This document shows positions 23,385 to 37,918 of a DNA stretch of 64,000 nucleotides, in pieces. The stretch lies in contig NC_079878.1 of assembly GCF_029227915.1 (NCBI RefSeq), positions 34,065,501 to 34,129,500 on the forward strand. The letters are read 5' to 3'. A program made the translations under genes and the position numbers. Position 1 is the first letter of the stretch; every line of letters begins with the position of its first letter. This DNA comes from Hydractinia symbiolongicarpus (Eukaryota; Cnidaria; Hydrozoa; Anthoathecata; Hydractiniidae). The notes under the pieces were generated by a model. The model saw only the letters and a program-made list of their open reading frames with translations. It ran no database searches and was not told the origin of the DNA.

Positions 23385-24502
23385 GGAGTCCAATTTTCTC
23401 ATTTATCACATTTATCAGGTCACACTCCAAAGTTAGTTCAATTAAGTCCCACAGTCAATCGTTTCATTGTTAAAAGGGATGCAACCTAATAATATCAGAT
23501 AAATATCGCTAAATACATGTTGGAACGAATATTTGATCCAACCGTTGTACCTTAAACGGACTGACACCGTTAGAAAGTCAATGAAATTTAGTTTTTGAAA
23601 CTGTCGCAATTTCTTCAGCGCGCTATAACGGATGGGATTGGTCCCACAGTAAGGAATGACTTATTTATCTAAAATTTTAAATGAAGCGCTACCCCAGCGC
23701 CCAGTGTAATCGCTTAGTTCCGGCAATCATGTCAAATTAAGAAGAATGTTATTTCTTGGAGTCCAATTTTCTTATTTTTCACATTTATCAGGTCACAGTC
23801 CAAAGTTAGTTCAATTAAGTCCCACAGGCAATCGTTTCACTGTTAAAAGCGATGCAACCTAGTAATCTCAGAAAAATATCGCTAAATACATGTCGGTACG
23901 AACATGTGACCCAACCGTTGTAACTCAAACGGACTGGCACCTTTAGAATGTCAGTGAAATGTAGTACTTGAAACTGTCTCTATTTTTTCAGCGCGCCATA
24001 ACTGCTAGAATTGGTCCCACAGTAAAAAATGACTTATTAATCTAAATTTTTAAATGAAGCGCTACCACAGCGCCCAGTGTAATCGCTGAGTTCCGGCAAT
24101 CACGTCAACTTAAGAACAATGTTTTTCTTGGAGTCCAATTTTCTCATTTATCACATTTATCAGGTCACAGTGCAAAGTTAGTTCAATTAAGTCCCACAGT
24201 CCAGCGTTTCACTGTTAAAAGCGATTCAACCTAGTAATATCAGATAAATATCGCTAAATACATGTTGGTACGAATATTTGATCCAACCGTTGTACCTTAA
24301 ACGGACTGATACCGTTAGAAAGTCAATGAAATGTAGTTTTTGAAACTGTCGCTATTTCTTCAGCGCGCTATAACGGATAGGATTGGTCCCACAGTAAGGA
24401 ATGACTTAATAATCTAAATTTTTAAATGAAGCGCTACCACAGCGCCCAGTGTAATCGTTGAGTTCCGGCAATCATGTCAAATTAAGAAGAATGTTTTTTC
24501 TT
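23385..24502. repeat. Region C three-unit HOR, copy 1 (1118 bp)
   Basis: Units at 23385, 23758 and 24130. Markers: CACTCCAAAG and AAAAGGGATGCAACC in the first; CACAGGCAATCG and a T-type second half (CCTTTAGAATGTCAGTG, CCATAACTGCTAGAATTGG) in the second; GTGCAAAG, CAGTCCAGCG and GATTCAACC in the third. The match to the next copy begins near 23150, inside the preceding unit. Confidence 0.87.
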
Positions 24503-25620
24503 GGAGTCCAATTTTCTCATTTATCACATTTATCAGGTCACACTCCAAAGTTAGTTCAATTAAGTCCCACAGTCAATCGTTTCATTGTTAAAAGGGATGC
24601 AACCTAGTAATATCAGATAAATATCGCTAAATACATGTTGGAACGAATATTTGATCCAACCGTTGTACCTTAAACGGACTGACACCGTTAGAAAGTCAAT
24701 GAAATTTAGTTTTTGAAACTGTCGCAATTTCTTCAGCGCGCTATAACGGATGGGATTGGTCCCACAGTAAGGAATGACTTATTTATCTAAAATTTTAAAT
24801 GAAGCGCTACCCCAGCGCCCAGTGTAATCGCTTAGTTCCGGCAATCATATCAAATTAAGAAGAATGTTATTTCTTGGAGTCCAATTTTCTTATTTTTCAC
24901 ATTTATCAGGTCACAGTCCAAAGTTAGTTCAATTAAGTCCCACAGGCAATCGTTTCACTGTTAAAAGCGATGCAACCTAGTAATCTCAGAAAAATATCGC
25001 TAAATACATGTCGGTACGAACATGTGACCCAACCGTTGTAACTCAAACGGACTGGCACCTTTAGAATGTCAGTGAAATGTAGTACTTGAAACTGTCTCTA
25101 TTTTTTCAGCGCGCCATAACTGCTAGAATTGGTCCCACAGTAAAAAATGACTTATTAATCTAAATTTTTAAATGAAGCGCTACCACTGCGCCCAGTGTAA
25201 TCGCTGAGTTCCGGCAATCACGTCAACTTAAGAACAATGTTTTTCTTGGAGTCCAATTTTCTCATTTATCACATTTATCAGGTCACAGTGCAAAGTTAGT
25301 TCAATTAAGTCCCACAGTCCAGCGTTTCACTGTTAAAAGCGATTCAACCTAGTAATATCAGATAAATATCGCTAAATACATGTTGGTACGAATATTTGAT
25401 CCAACCGTTGTACCTTAAACGGACTGACACCGTTAGAAAGTCAATGAAATTTAGTTTTTGAAACTGTCGCTATTTCTTCAGCGCGCTATAACGGATAAGA
25501 TTGGTCCCACAGTAAGGAATGACTTATTTATCTAAAATTTTAAATGAAGCGCTACCCCAGCGCCCAGTGTAATCGCTTAGTTCCGGCAATCATGTCAAAT
25601 TAAGAAGAATGTTATTTCTT
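24503..25620. repeat. Region C three-unit HOR, copy 2 (1118 bp)
   Basis: Units at 24503, 24876 and 25248 repeat copy 1 with few changes, for example CTAGTAAT for CTAATAAT near 24608, ATCATATC for ATCATGTC near 24847, and CCACTGCGCCC near 25184. After about 25421 one unit is skipped, so the next copy is incomplete. Confidence 0.87.
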
Positions 25621-26364
25621 GGAGTCCAATTTTCTTATTTTTCACATTTATCAGGTCACAGTCCAAAGTTAGTTCAATTAAGTCCCACAGGCAATCGTTT
25701 CACTGTTAAAAGCGATGCAACCTAGTAATCTCAGAAAAATATCGCTAAATACATGTCGGTACGAACATGTGACCCAACCGTTGTAACTCAAACGGACTGA
25801 CACCTTTAGAAAGTCAGTGAAATGTAGTACTTGAAACTGTCTCTATTTTTTCAGCGCGCCATAACTGCTAGAATTGGTCCCACAGTAAAAAATGACTTAA
25901 TAATCTAAATCTTTAAATGAAGCGCTACCACAGCGCCCAGTGTAATCGCTGAGTTCCGGCAATCACGTCAACTTAAGAAGAATGTTTTTCTTGGAGTCCA
26001 ATTTTCTCATTTATCACATTTATCAGGTCACAGTGCAAAGTTAGTTCAATTAAGTCCCACAGTCCATCGTTTCACTGTTAAAAGCGATTCAACCTAGTAA
26101 TATCAGATAAATATCGCTAAATACATGTTGGTACGAATATGTGGCCAACCGTTGTACCTTAAACGGACTGACACCATTAGAAAGTCAAGGAAATGTAGTT
26201 TTCGAAACTGTTGCTATTTCTTCAGCGCGCTATAACGGATAGGATTAGTCCCACAGTAAAGAATGACTTATTTATCTAAATTTTTAAATGAAACGCTACC
26301 ACAGAGCCCAGTGTAATCGCTGAGCTCCGGCAATCACGTCAACTTAAGAAGAATGTTTTTTCTT
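25621..26364. repeat. Region C HOR, partial copy 3
   Basis: Units at 25621 (T-type second half, CACAGGCAATCG) and 25993 (GTGCAAAG, CAGTCCATCG, GATTCAACC). These correspond to units two and three of the trimer, 745 bp after their copy-2 counterparts. The second unit grades into v-type units of region D (GTGGCCAACC, CATTAG). Confidence 0.8.
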
Positions 26365-29345
26365 GGAGTCCAATTTTCTCATTTATCACATTTATCAGGT
26401 CACAGTCCAAAGTTAGTTCAATTAAGTCCCACAGTCAATTGTTTCATTGTTAAAAGCGATGCAACCTAGTAATATCAGATAAATATCGCTAAATACATGT
26501 TGGTACGAATATTTGACCCAACCGTTGTACCTTAAACAGACTGACACCGTTAGAAAGTCAATGAAATGTAGTTTTTGAAACTGTCGCTATTTCTTCAGCG
26601 CGCTATAACGGATTGGATTGGTCCAACAGTAAGGAATGACTTATTTATCTAAAATTTTAAATAAAGCGCTACCACAGCGCCCAGTGTAATCGCTTAGTTC
26701 CGGCAATCATGTCAAATTAAGAAGAATGTTATTTCTTGGAGTCCAATTTTCTCATTTTTCACATTTATCAGGTCACAGTGCAAAGTTAGTTCAATTAAGT
26801 CCCACAGTCAATCGTTTCACTGTTAAAAGCGATGCAACCAAGTAATATCAGATAAATATCGCTATATACATGTTGGTACGAATATGTGACCCAACCGTTG
26901 CACCTTAAACGAACTGACACCATTAGAAAGTCAAGGAAATGTAGTTTTCGAAACTGTCGCTATTTCTTCAGCGCGATATAACGGATAGGATTGGTCCCAC
27001 TGTAAAGAATGACTTATTTACCTAAATTTTTAAATGAAACGCTACCACAGAGCCCAGTGTAATCGCTGAGTTCCGGCAATCACGTCAACTTAAGAAGAAT
27101 GTTTTTTCTTGGAGTCCAATTTTCTCATTTATCACATTTATCAGGTCACAGTCCAAAGTTAGTTTAATTAATTCCAACAGTCAATTGTATCATTGTTAAA
27201 AGCGATGCAACCTAGTAATATCAGATAAATATCGCTAAATACATGTTGGTACGAATATTTGACCCAACCGTTGTACCTTAAACGGACTGACACCGTTAGA
27301 AAGTCAATGAAATGTTGTTTTTGAAACTGGCGCTATTTCTTCAGCGCGCTATAACGGATAGGATTGGTCCCACAGTAAGGAATGACTTATTTATCTAAAA
27401 TTTTAAATGAAGAGCTACCACAGCGCCCAGTGTAATCGCTTAGTTCCGGCAATCATGTCAAATTAAGAAGAATGTTATTTCTTGGTGTCCAATTTTCTCA
27501 TTTTTCACAGTTATCAGGTCACAGTCCAAAGTTAGTTCAATTAAGTCCCACAGTCAATTGTGTCACTGTTAAAAGCGGTGCAACATAGTAATATCAGATA
27601 AATATCGCTAAATACATGTTGGTACGAATATGTGACCCAACCGTTGTACCTTAAACGGACTGACACCGTTAGAAAGTCAATGAAATGTAGTTTTTGAAAC
27701 TGTCGCTAATTCTTCAGCGCGCTATAACGGATAGGATTGGTCCCACAGTACAAAGTGAGTTATTTATCTAAAATTTTAAATAAAGCGCTACCACAGCACC
27801 CAGAGTAATCGCTGAGTTCCGCAATCATGTCAAATTAAGAAGAATGTTATTTCTTGGAGTCCAATTTTCTCATTTATCACATTTATCAGGTCACAGTCCA
27901 AAGTTAGTTCAATTAAGTCCCACAGTCAATCGTTTCACTGTTAAAAGCGATGCAACCAAGTAATATCAGATAAATATCGCTAAATACATGTTGGTACGAA
28001 TATGTAAACCAACCGTTGTACCTTAAACGGACTGACACCATTAGAAAGTAAAGGAAATGTAGTTTTCGAAACTGTCACTATTTCTTCAGCGCGCTATAAC
28101 GGATAGGATTGGTCCCACTGTAAAGAATGACTTATTTATCAAAATTTTTAAATGAAACGCTACCACAGAGCCCAGTGTAATCGCTGAGTTCCGGCAATCA
28201 CGTCAACTTAAGAAGAATGTTTTTTCTTGGAGTCCAATTTTCTCATTTATCACATTTATCAGGTCACAGTCCAAAGTTAGTTTAATTAAGTCCAACAGTC
28301 AATTGTATCATTGTTAAAAGCAATGCAACCTAGTAATATAAGATAAATATCGCTAAATACATGTTGGTACGAATATTTGACCCAACCGTTGTACCTTAAA
28401 CGGACTGACACCGTTAGAAAGTCAATGAAATGTTATTTTTGAAACTGTCGCTATTTCTTCAGCGCGCTATAACGGATAGGATTGGTCCCACAGTAAGGAA
28501 TGACTTATTTATCTAAATTTTTAAATGAAGCGCTACCACAGCGCCCAGTGTAATCGCTTAGTTCCGGCAATCATGTCAAATTAAGAAGAATGTTATTTCT
28601 TGAGTCCAATTTTCTCATTTTTCACAGTTATCAGGTCACAGTCGAAAGTTAGTTCAATTAAGTCCCACAGTCAATCGTGTCACTGTTAAAAGCGGTGCAA
28701 CCTAGTAATATCAGATAAATATCGCTAAATACATGTTGGTACGAATATTTGACCCAACCGTTGTACCTTAAACGGACTGACACCATTAGAAAGTCAAGGA
28801 AATGTAGTTTTCGAAACTGTCGCTATTTCTTCAGCGCGCAATAGCGTATAGGATTGGTCCCACAGTAAAGAATGACTTATTTATCTAAATTTTTAAATGA
28901 AACGCTACCACAGAGCCCAGTGTAATCGCTGAGTTCCGGCAATCACGTCAACTTAAGAAGAATTTTTTTCTTGGAGTCCAATTTTCTCATTTATCACATT
29001 TATCAGGTCACAGTCCAAAGTTAGTTCAATTAAGTCCCACAGTCCATCGTTTCACTGTTAAAAGAGATTCAACCTAGTAATATCAGATAAATATCGCTAA
29101 ATACATGTTGGTACGAATATGTGGCCCAACCGTTGTACCTTAAACGGACTGACACCATTAGAAAGTCAAGGAAATGTAGTTTTCGAAACTGTTGCTATTT
29201 CTTCAGCGCGCTATAACGGATAAGATTGGTCCCACAGTAAAGAATGACTTATTTATCTAAATTTTTAAATGAAACGCTACCACAGAGCCCAGTGTAATCG
29301 CTGAGCTCCGGCAATCACGTCAACTTAAGAAGAATGTTTTTTCTT
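26365..29345. repeat. Region D eight-unit HOR, full copy 1 (2981 bp)
   Basis: Units: w 26365, p 26738, q 27111, r 27484, s 27856, t 28229, u 28601, v 28973. Markers: w GGATTGGATTGGTCCAACAG; p GCTATATACATG and CCACTGTAAAG; q AATTCCAACAGTC and AAACTGGCGC; r TTGGTGTCC, GTGCAACATAG and TTCCGCAATC; s GAAAGTAAAGG and CTGTCACTA; t GTCCAACAGTC and GTTATTTTTGAAAC; u one G lost before AGTCC, GTGTCACTG and CAATAGCGTATAGG; v CAGTCCATCG and GTGGCCCAACC. Confidence 0.88.
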
Positions 29346-30837
29346 GGAGTCCAATTTTCTCATTTATCACATTTATCAGGTCACAGTCCAAAGTTAGTTC
29401 AATTAAGTCCCACAGTCAATTGTTTCATTGTTAAAAGCGATGCAACCTAGTAATATCAGATAAATATCGCTAAATACATGTTGGTACGAATATTTGACCC
29501 AACCGTTGTACCTTAAACGGACTGACACCGTTAGAAAGTCAATGATATGTAGTTTTTGAAACTGTCGCTATATCTTCAGCGCGCTATAACGGATTGGATT
29601 GGTCCAACAGTAAGGAATGACTTATTTATCTAAAATTTTAAATAAAGCGCTACCACAGCGCCCAGTGTAATCGCTTAGTTCCGGCAATCATGTCAAATTA
29701 AGAAGAATGTTATTTCTTGGAGTCCAATTTTCTCATTTTTCACATTTATCAGGTCACAGTGCAAAGTTAGTTTAATTAAGTCCCACAGTCAATCGTTTCA
29801 CTGTTAAAAGCGATGCAACCAAGTAATATCAGATAAATATCGCTATATACATGTTGGTACGAATATGTGACCCAACCGTTGCACCTTAAACGAACTGACA
29901 CCATTAGAAAGTCAAGGAAATGTAGTTTTCGAAACTGTCGCTATTTCTTTAGCGCGATATAACGGATAGGATTGGTCCCACTGTAAAGAATGACTTATTT
30001 ATCTAAATTTTTAAATGAAACGCTACCACAGAGCCCAGTGTAATCGCTGAGTTCCGGCAATCACGTCAACTTAAGAAGAATGTTTTTTCTTGGAGTCCAA
30101 TTTTCTCATTTATCACATTTATCAGGTCACAGTCCAGAGTTAGTTTAATTAATTCCAACAGTCAATTGTATCATTGTTAAAAGCGATGCAACCTAGTAAT
30201 ATCAGATAAATATCGCTAAATACATGTTGGTACGAATATTTGACCCAACCGTTGTACCTTAAACGGACTGACACCGTTAGAAAGTCAATGAAATGTTGTT
30301 TTTGAAACTGGCGCTATTTCTTCAGCGCGCTATAACGGATAGGATTGGTCCCACAGTAAGGAATGACTTATTTATCTAAAATTTTAAATGAAGCGCTACC
30401 ACAGCGCCCAGTGTAATCGCTTAGTTCCGGCAATCATGTCAAATTAAGAAGAATGTTATTTCTTGGTGTCCAATTTTCTCATTTTTCACAGTTGTCAGGT
30501 CACAGTCCAAAGTTAGTTCAATTAAGTCCCACAGTCAATCGTTTCATTCTTAAAAGCGATGCAACCTTGTAATATCATATAAATATCGCTAAATACATGT
30601 TGGTACGAATATGTGACACAACCGTTGTAACTGAAACGGACTTACACCGTTAGAAAGTCAAGGAAATGTAGTTTTCGAAACTGTTGCTATTTCTTCAGCG
30701 CGCTATAACGGATAGGATTGGTCCCACAGTAAAGAATGACTTATTTATCTAAATTTTTAAATGAAACGCTACCACAGAGCCCAGTGTAATCGCTGAGCTC
30801 CGGCAATCACGTCAACTTAAGAAGAATGTTTTTTCTT
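29346..30837. repeat. Region D HOR, four-unit copy (1492 bp)
   Basis: Units: w 29346, p 29719, q 30092, and a hybrid at 30465 that starts like r (TTGGTGTCC) and then changes type (CATTCTTAAAAGCG, CAACCTTGTAATATCATAT). The next copy begins at 30838 with w again, so r to v are missing. This fits unequal exchange within the fourth unit. Confidence 0.84.
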
Positions 30838-33819
30838 GGAGTCCAATTTTCTCATTTATCACATTTATCAGGTCACAGTCCAAAGTTAGTTCAATTAAGT
30901 CCCACAGTCAATTGTTTCATTGTTAAAAGCGATGCAACCTAGTAATATCAAATAAATATCGCTAAATACATGTTGGTACGAATATTTGACCCAACCGTTG
31001 TACCTTAAACGGACTGACACCGTTAGAAAGTCAATGAAATGTAGTTTTTGAAACTGTCGCTATTTCTTCAGCGCGCTATAACGGATTGGATTGGTCCAAC
31101 AGTAAGGAATGACTTATTTATCTAAAATTTTAAATAAAGCGCTACCACAGCGCCCAGTGTAATCGCTTAGTTCCGGCAATCATGTCAAATTAAGAAGAAT
31201 GTTATTTCTTGGAGTCCAATTTTCTCATTTTTCACATTTATCAGGTCACAGTGCAAAGTTAGTTTAATTAAGTCCCACAGTCAATCGTTTCACTGTTAAA
31301 AGCGATGCAACCAAGTAATATCAGATAAATGTCGCTATTTACATGTTGGTACGAATATGTGACCCAACCGTTGCACCTTAAACGAACTGACACCATTAGA
31401 AAGTCAAGGAAATGTAGTTTTCGAAACTGTCGCTATTTCTTCAGCGCGATATAACGGATAGGATTGGTCCCACTGTAAAGAATGACTTATTTATCTAAAT
31501 TTTTAAATGAAACGCTACCACAGAGCCCAGTGTAATCGCTGAGTTCCGGCAATCACGTCCACTTAAGAAGAATGTTTTTTCTTGGAGTCCAATTTTCTCA
31601 TTTATCACATTTATCAGGTCACAGTCCAGAGTTAGTTTAATTAATTCCAACAGTCAATTGTATCATTGTTAAAAGCGATGCAACCTAGTAATATCAGATA
31701 AATATCGCTAAATACATGTTGGTACGAATATTTGACCCAACCGTTGTACCTTAAACGGACTGACACCGTTAGAAAGTCAATGAAATGTTGATTTTGAAAC
31801 TGGCGCTATTTCTTCAGCGCGCTATAACGGATAGGATTGGTCCCACAGTAAGGAATGACTTATTTATCTAAAATTTTAAATGAAGCGCTACCACAGCGCC
31901 CAGTGTAATCGCTTAGTTCCGGCAATCATGTCAAATTAAGAAGAATGTTATTTCTTGGTGTCCTATTTTCTCATTTTTCACAGTTGTCAGGTCACAGTCC
32001 AAAGTTAGTTCAATTAAGTCCCACAGTCAATCGTGTCACTGTTAAAAGCGGTGCAACATAGTAATATCAGATAAATATCGCTAAATACATGTTGGTAAGA
32101 TTATGTGACCAAACCGTTGTACCTTAAACGGACTGACACCGTTAGAAAGTCAATGAAATGTAGTTTTTGAAACTGTCGCTAATTCTTCAGCGCGCTATAA
32201 CGGATAGGATTGGTCCCACAGTACAAAATGACTTATTTATCTAAAATTTTAAATAAAGCGCTACCACAGCGCCCAGAGTAATCGCTGAGTTCCGCAATCA
32301 TGTCAAATTAAGAAGAATGTTATTTCTTGGAGTCCAATTTTCTCATTTATCACATTTATCAGGTCACAGTCCAAAGTTAGTTCAATTAAGTCCCACAGTC
32401 AATCGTTTCACTGTTAAAAGCGATGCAACCAAGTAATATCAGATAAATATCGCTAAATACATGTTGGTACGAATATGTGAACCAACCGTTGTACCTTAAA
32501 CGGACTGACACCATTAGAAAGTAAAGGAAATGTAGTTTTCGAAACTGTCACTATTTCTTCAGCGCGCTATAACGGATAGGATTGGTCCCACTGTAAAGAA
32601 TGACTTATTTATCAAAATTTTTAAATGAAACGCTACCACAGAGCCCAGTGTAATCGCTAAGTTCCGGCAATCACGTCAACTTAAGAAGAATTTTTTTTCT
32701 TGGAGTCCAATTTTCTCATTTATCACATTTATCAGGTCACAGTCCAAAGTTAGTTTAATTAAGTCCAACAGTCAATTGTATCATTGTTAAAAAGCGATGC
32801 AACCTAGTAATATCAGATAAATATCGCTAAATACATGTTGGTACGAATATTTGACCCAACCGTTGTACCTTAAACAAACTGACACCGTTAGAAAGTCAAT
32901 GAAATGTTATTTTTGAAACTGTCGCTATTTCTTCAGCGCGCTATAACGGATAGGATTGGTCCCACAGTAAGGAATGACTTATTTATCTAAAATTTCAAAT
33001 GAAGCGCTACCACAGCGCCCAATGTAATCGCTTAGTTCCGACAATCATGTCAAATTAAGAAGAATGTTATTTCTTGAGTCCAATTTTCTCATTTTTCACA
33101 GTTATCAGGTCACAGTCGAAAGTTAGTTCAATTAAGTCCCACAGTCAGTCGTGTCACTTTTAAAAGCGGTGCAACCTAGTAATATCAGATAAATATCGCT
33201 AAATACATGTTGGTACGAATATTTGACCCAACCGTTGTACCTTAAACGGACTGACACCATTAGAAAGACAAGGAAATGTAGTTTTCGAAACTGTCGCTAT
33301 TTCTTCAGCGCGCTATAGCGTGTAGGATTGGTCCCACAGTAAAGAATGACTTATTTATCTAAATTTTTAAATGAAACGCTACCACAGAGCCCAGTGTATT
33401 CGCTGAGTTCCGGCAATCACGTCAACTTAAGAAGAATGTTTTTCTTGGAGTCCAATTTTCTCATTTATCACATTTATCAGGTCACAGTCCAAAGTTAGTT
33501 CAATTAAGTCCCACAGTCCATCGTTTCACTGTTAAAAGCGATTCAACCTAGTAATATCAGATAAATATCGCTAAATACATGTTGGTACGAATATGTGGCC
33601 CAACCGTTGTACCTTAAACGGACTGACACCATTAGAAAGTCAAGGAAATGTAGTTTTCGAAACTGTTGCTATTTCTTCAGCGCGCTATAACGGATAGGAT
33701 TGGTCCCACAGTAAAGAATGACTTATTTATCTAAATTTTTAAATGAAACGCTACCACAGAGCCCAGTGTAATCGCTGAGCTCCGGCAATCACGTCAACTG
33801 AAGAAGAATGTTTTTTCTT
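30838..33819. repeat. Region D eight-unit HOR, full copy 2 (2982 bp)
   Basis: Units: w 30838, p 31211, q 31584, r 31957, s 32329, t 32702, u 33075, v 33447. The eight markers recur in the same order as 26365-29345. Divergence between these copies is higher than between adjacent region B copies, for example CTATAGCGTGTAGG for CAATAGCGTATAGG in u. Confidence 0.88.
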
Positions 33820-36800
33820 GGAGTCCAATTTTCTCATTTATCACATTTATCAGGTCACAGTCCAAAGTTAGTTCAATTAAGTCCCACAGTCAATTGTTTC
33901 ATTGTTAAAAGCGATGCAACCAAGTAATATCAGATAAATATCGCTAAATACATGTTGGTACGAATATCTGACCCAACCGTTGTACCTTAAACGGACTGAC
34001 ACCGTTAGAAAGTCAATGAAATGTAGTTTTTGAAACTGTCGCTATTTCTTCAGCGCGCTATAACGGATTGGATTGGTCCAACAGTAAGGAATGACTTATT
34101 TATCTAAAATTTTAAATAAAGCGCTACCACAGCGCCCAGTGTAATCGCTTAGTTCCGGCAATCATGTCAAATTAAGGAGAATGTTATTTCTTGGAGTCCA
34201 ATTTTCTCATTTATCACATTTATCAGGTCACAGTCCAAAGTTAGTTTAATTAAGTCCAACAGTCAATTGTATCATTGTTAAAAGCGATGCAACCTAGTAA
34301 TATCAGATAAATATCGCTAAATACATGTTGGTACGAATATTTGACCCAACCGTTGTACCTTAAACGGACTGACACCGTTAGAAAGTCAATGAAATGTTGT
34401 TTTTGAAACTGGCGCTATTTCTTCAGCGCGCTATAACGGCTAGGATTGATCCCACAGTAAGGAATGACTTATTTATCTAAAATTTTAAATGAAGCGCTAC
34501 CACAGCGCCCAGTGTAATCGCTTAGTTCCGGCAATCATGTCAAATTAAGAAGAATGTTATTTCTTGAGTCCAATTTTCTCATTTTTCACAGTTATCAGGT
34601 CACAGTCGAAAGTTAGTTCAATTAAGTCCCACAGTCAATCGTGTCACTGTTAAAAGCGGTGCAACCTAGTAATATCAGATAAATATCGCTAAATACATGT
34701 TGGTACGAATATTTGACCCAACCGTTGTACCTTAAACGGACTGACACCATTAGAAAGTCAAGGAAATGTAGTTTTCGAAACTGTCGCTATTTCTTCAGCG
34801 CGCAATAGCGTATAGGATTGGTCCCACAGTAAAGAATGACTTATTTATCTAAATTTTTAAATGAAACGCTACCACAGAGCCCAGTGTAATCGCTGAGTTC
34901 CGGCAATCACGTCAACTTAAGAAGAATGTTTTTCTTGGAGTCCAATTTTCTCATTTATCACATTTATCAGGTCACAGTCCAAAGTTAGTTCAATTAAGTC
35001 CCACAGTCCATCGTTTCACTGTTTAAAGCGATTCAACCTAGTAATATCAGATAAATATCGCTAAATACATGTTGGTATGAATATGTGGCCCAACCGTTGT
35101 ACCTTAAACGGACTGACACCATTAGAAAGTCAAGGAAATGTAGTTTTCGAAACTGTTGCTATTTCTTCAGCGCGCTATAACGGATAGGATTGGTCCCATA
35201 GTAAAGAATGACTTATTTATCTAAATTTTTAAATGAAACGCTACCACAGAGCCCAGTGTAATCGCTGAGCTCCGGCAATCACGTCAACTTAAGAAGAATG
35301 TTTTTTCTTGGAGTCCAATTTTCTCATTTATCACATTTATCAGGTCACAGTCCAAAGTTAGTTCAATTAAGTCCCACAGTCCATCGTTTCACTGTTTAAA
35401 GCGATTCAACCTAGTAATATCAGATAAATATCGCTAAAAACATGTTGGTATGAATATGTGGCCCAACCGTTGTACCTTAGACGGACTGACACCATTAGAA
35501 AGTCAAGGAAATGTAGTTTTCGAAACTGTTGCTATTTCTTCAGCGCGCTATAACGGATAGGATTGGTCCCACAGTAAAGAATGACTTATTTATCTAAATT
35601 TTTAAATGAAACGCTACCACAGAGCCCAGTGTAATCGCTGAGCTCCGGCAATCACGTCAACTTAAGAAGAATGTTTTTTCTTGGAGTCCAATTTTCTCAT
35701 TTATCACATTTATCAGGTCACAGTCCAAAGTTAGTTCAATTAAGTCCCACAGTCAATTGTTTCATTGTTAAAAGCGATGCAACCTAGTAATATCAGATAA
35801 ATATCGCTAAATACATGTTGGTACGAATATTTGACCCAACCGTTGTACCTTAAACGGACTGACACCGTTAGAAAGTCAATGAAATGTAGTTTTTGAAACT
35901 GTCGCTATTTCTTCAGCGCGCTATAACGGATTGGATTGGTCCAACAGTAAGGAATGACTTATTTATCTAAAATTTTAAATAAAGCGCTACCACAGCGCCC
36001 AGTGTAATCGCTTAGTTCCGGCAATCATGTCAAATTAAGAAGAATGTTATTTCTTGGAGTCCAATTTTCTCATTTTTCACATTTATCAGGTCACAGTGCA
36101 AAGTTAGTTTAATTAAGTCCCACAGTCAATCGTTTCACTGTTAAAAGCGATGCAACCAAGTAATATCAGATAAATATCGCTAAATACATGTTGGTACGAA
36201 TATTTGACCCAACCGTTGTACCTTAAACGGACTGACACCGTTAGAAAGTCAATGAAATGTTGTTTTTGAAACTGTCGCTATTTCTTCAGCGCGCTATAAC
36301 GGATTGGATTGGTCCAACAGTAAGGAATGACTTATTTATCTAAAATTTTAAATAAAGCGCTACCACAGCGCCCAGTGTAATCGCTTAGTTCCGGCAATCA
36401 TGTCAAATTAAGAAGAATGTTATTTCTTGGAGTCCAATTTTCTCATTTATCACATTTATCAGGTCACAGTCCAAAGTTAGTTTAATTAAGTCCAACAGTC
36501 AAATGTATCATTGTTAAAAGCGATGCAACCTAGTAATATCAGATAAATATCGCTAAATACATGTTGGTACGAATATTTGACCCAACCGTTGTACCTTAAA
36601 CGGACTGACACCGTTAGAAAGTCAATGAAATGTTGTTTTTGAAACTGGCGCTATTTCTTCAGCGCGCTATAACGGATAGGATTGGTCCCACAGTAAGGAA
36701 TGACTTATTTATCTAAAATTTTAAATGAAGCGCTACCACAGCGCCCAGTGTAATCGCTTTGTTCCGGCAATCATGTCAAATTAAGAAGAATGTTATTTCT

Positions 36801-37918
36801 TGAGTCCAATTTTCTCATTTTTCACAGTTATCAGGTCACAGTCGAAACTTAGTTCAATTAAGTCCCACAGTCAATCGTGTCACTGTTAAAAGCGGTGCAA
36901 CCTAGTAATATCAGATAAATATCGCTAAATACATGTTGGTACGAATATTTGACCCAACCGTTGTACCTTAAACGGACTGACACCATTAGAAAGTCAAGGA
37001 AATGTAGTTTTCGAAACTGTCGCTATTTCTTCAGCGCGCAATAGCGTATAGGATTGGTCCCACAGTAAAGAATGACTTATTTATCTAAATTTTTAAATGA
37101 AACGCTACCACAGAGCCCAGTGTAATCGCTGAGTTCCGGCAATCACGTCAACTTAAGAAGAATGTTTTTCTTGGAGTCCAATTTTCTCATTTATCACATT
37201 TATCAGGTCACAGTCCAAAGTTAGTTCAATTAAGTCCCACAGTCCATCGTTTCACTGTTTAAAGCGATTCAACCTAGTAATATCAGATAAATATCGCTAA
37301 ATACATGTTGGTACGAATATGTGGCCCAACCGTTGTACCTTAAACGGACTGACACCATTAGAAAGTCAAGGAAATGTAGTTTTCGAAACTGTTGCTATTT
37401 CTTCAGCGCGCTATAACGGATAGGATTGGTCCCACAGTAAAGAATGGCTTATTTATCTAAATTTTTAAATGAAACGCTACCACAGAGCCCAGTGTAATCG
37501 CTGAGCTCCGGCAATCACGTCAACTTAAGAAGAATGTTTTTTCTTGGAGTCCAATTTTCTCATTTATCACATTTATCAGGTCACAGTCCAAAGTTAGTTC
37601 AATTAAGTCCCACAGTCCATCGTTTCACTGTTTAAAGCGATTCAACCTAGTAATATCAGATAAATATCGCTAAATACATGTTGGTACGAATATGTGGCCC
37701 AACCGTTGTACCTTAAACGGACTGACACCATTAGAAAGTCAAGGAAATGTAGTTTTCGAAACTGTCGCTATTTCTTCAGCGCGCTATAACGGATTGGATT
37801 GGTCCAACAGTAAGGAATGACTTATTTATCTAAAATTTTAAATAAAGCGCTACCACAGCGCCCAGTGTAATCGCTTAGTTCCGGCAATCATGTCAAATTA
37901 AGAAGAATGTTATTTCTT
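33820..37918. repeat. Region D, rearranged units (six-unit sub-repeat)
   Basis: Order by markers: w 33820, t-like 34193, u 34565, v 34937, v 35310, w 35683, p-like 36056, t-like 36429, u 36801, v 37173, v 37546. The u marker recurs at 34803 and 37039, 2236 bp apart (six units), with the v-v duplication present after each. This is a secondary six-unit pattern built from pieces of the eight-unit HOR. Confidence 0.76.
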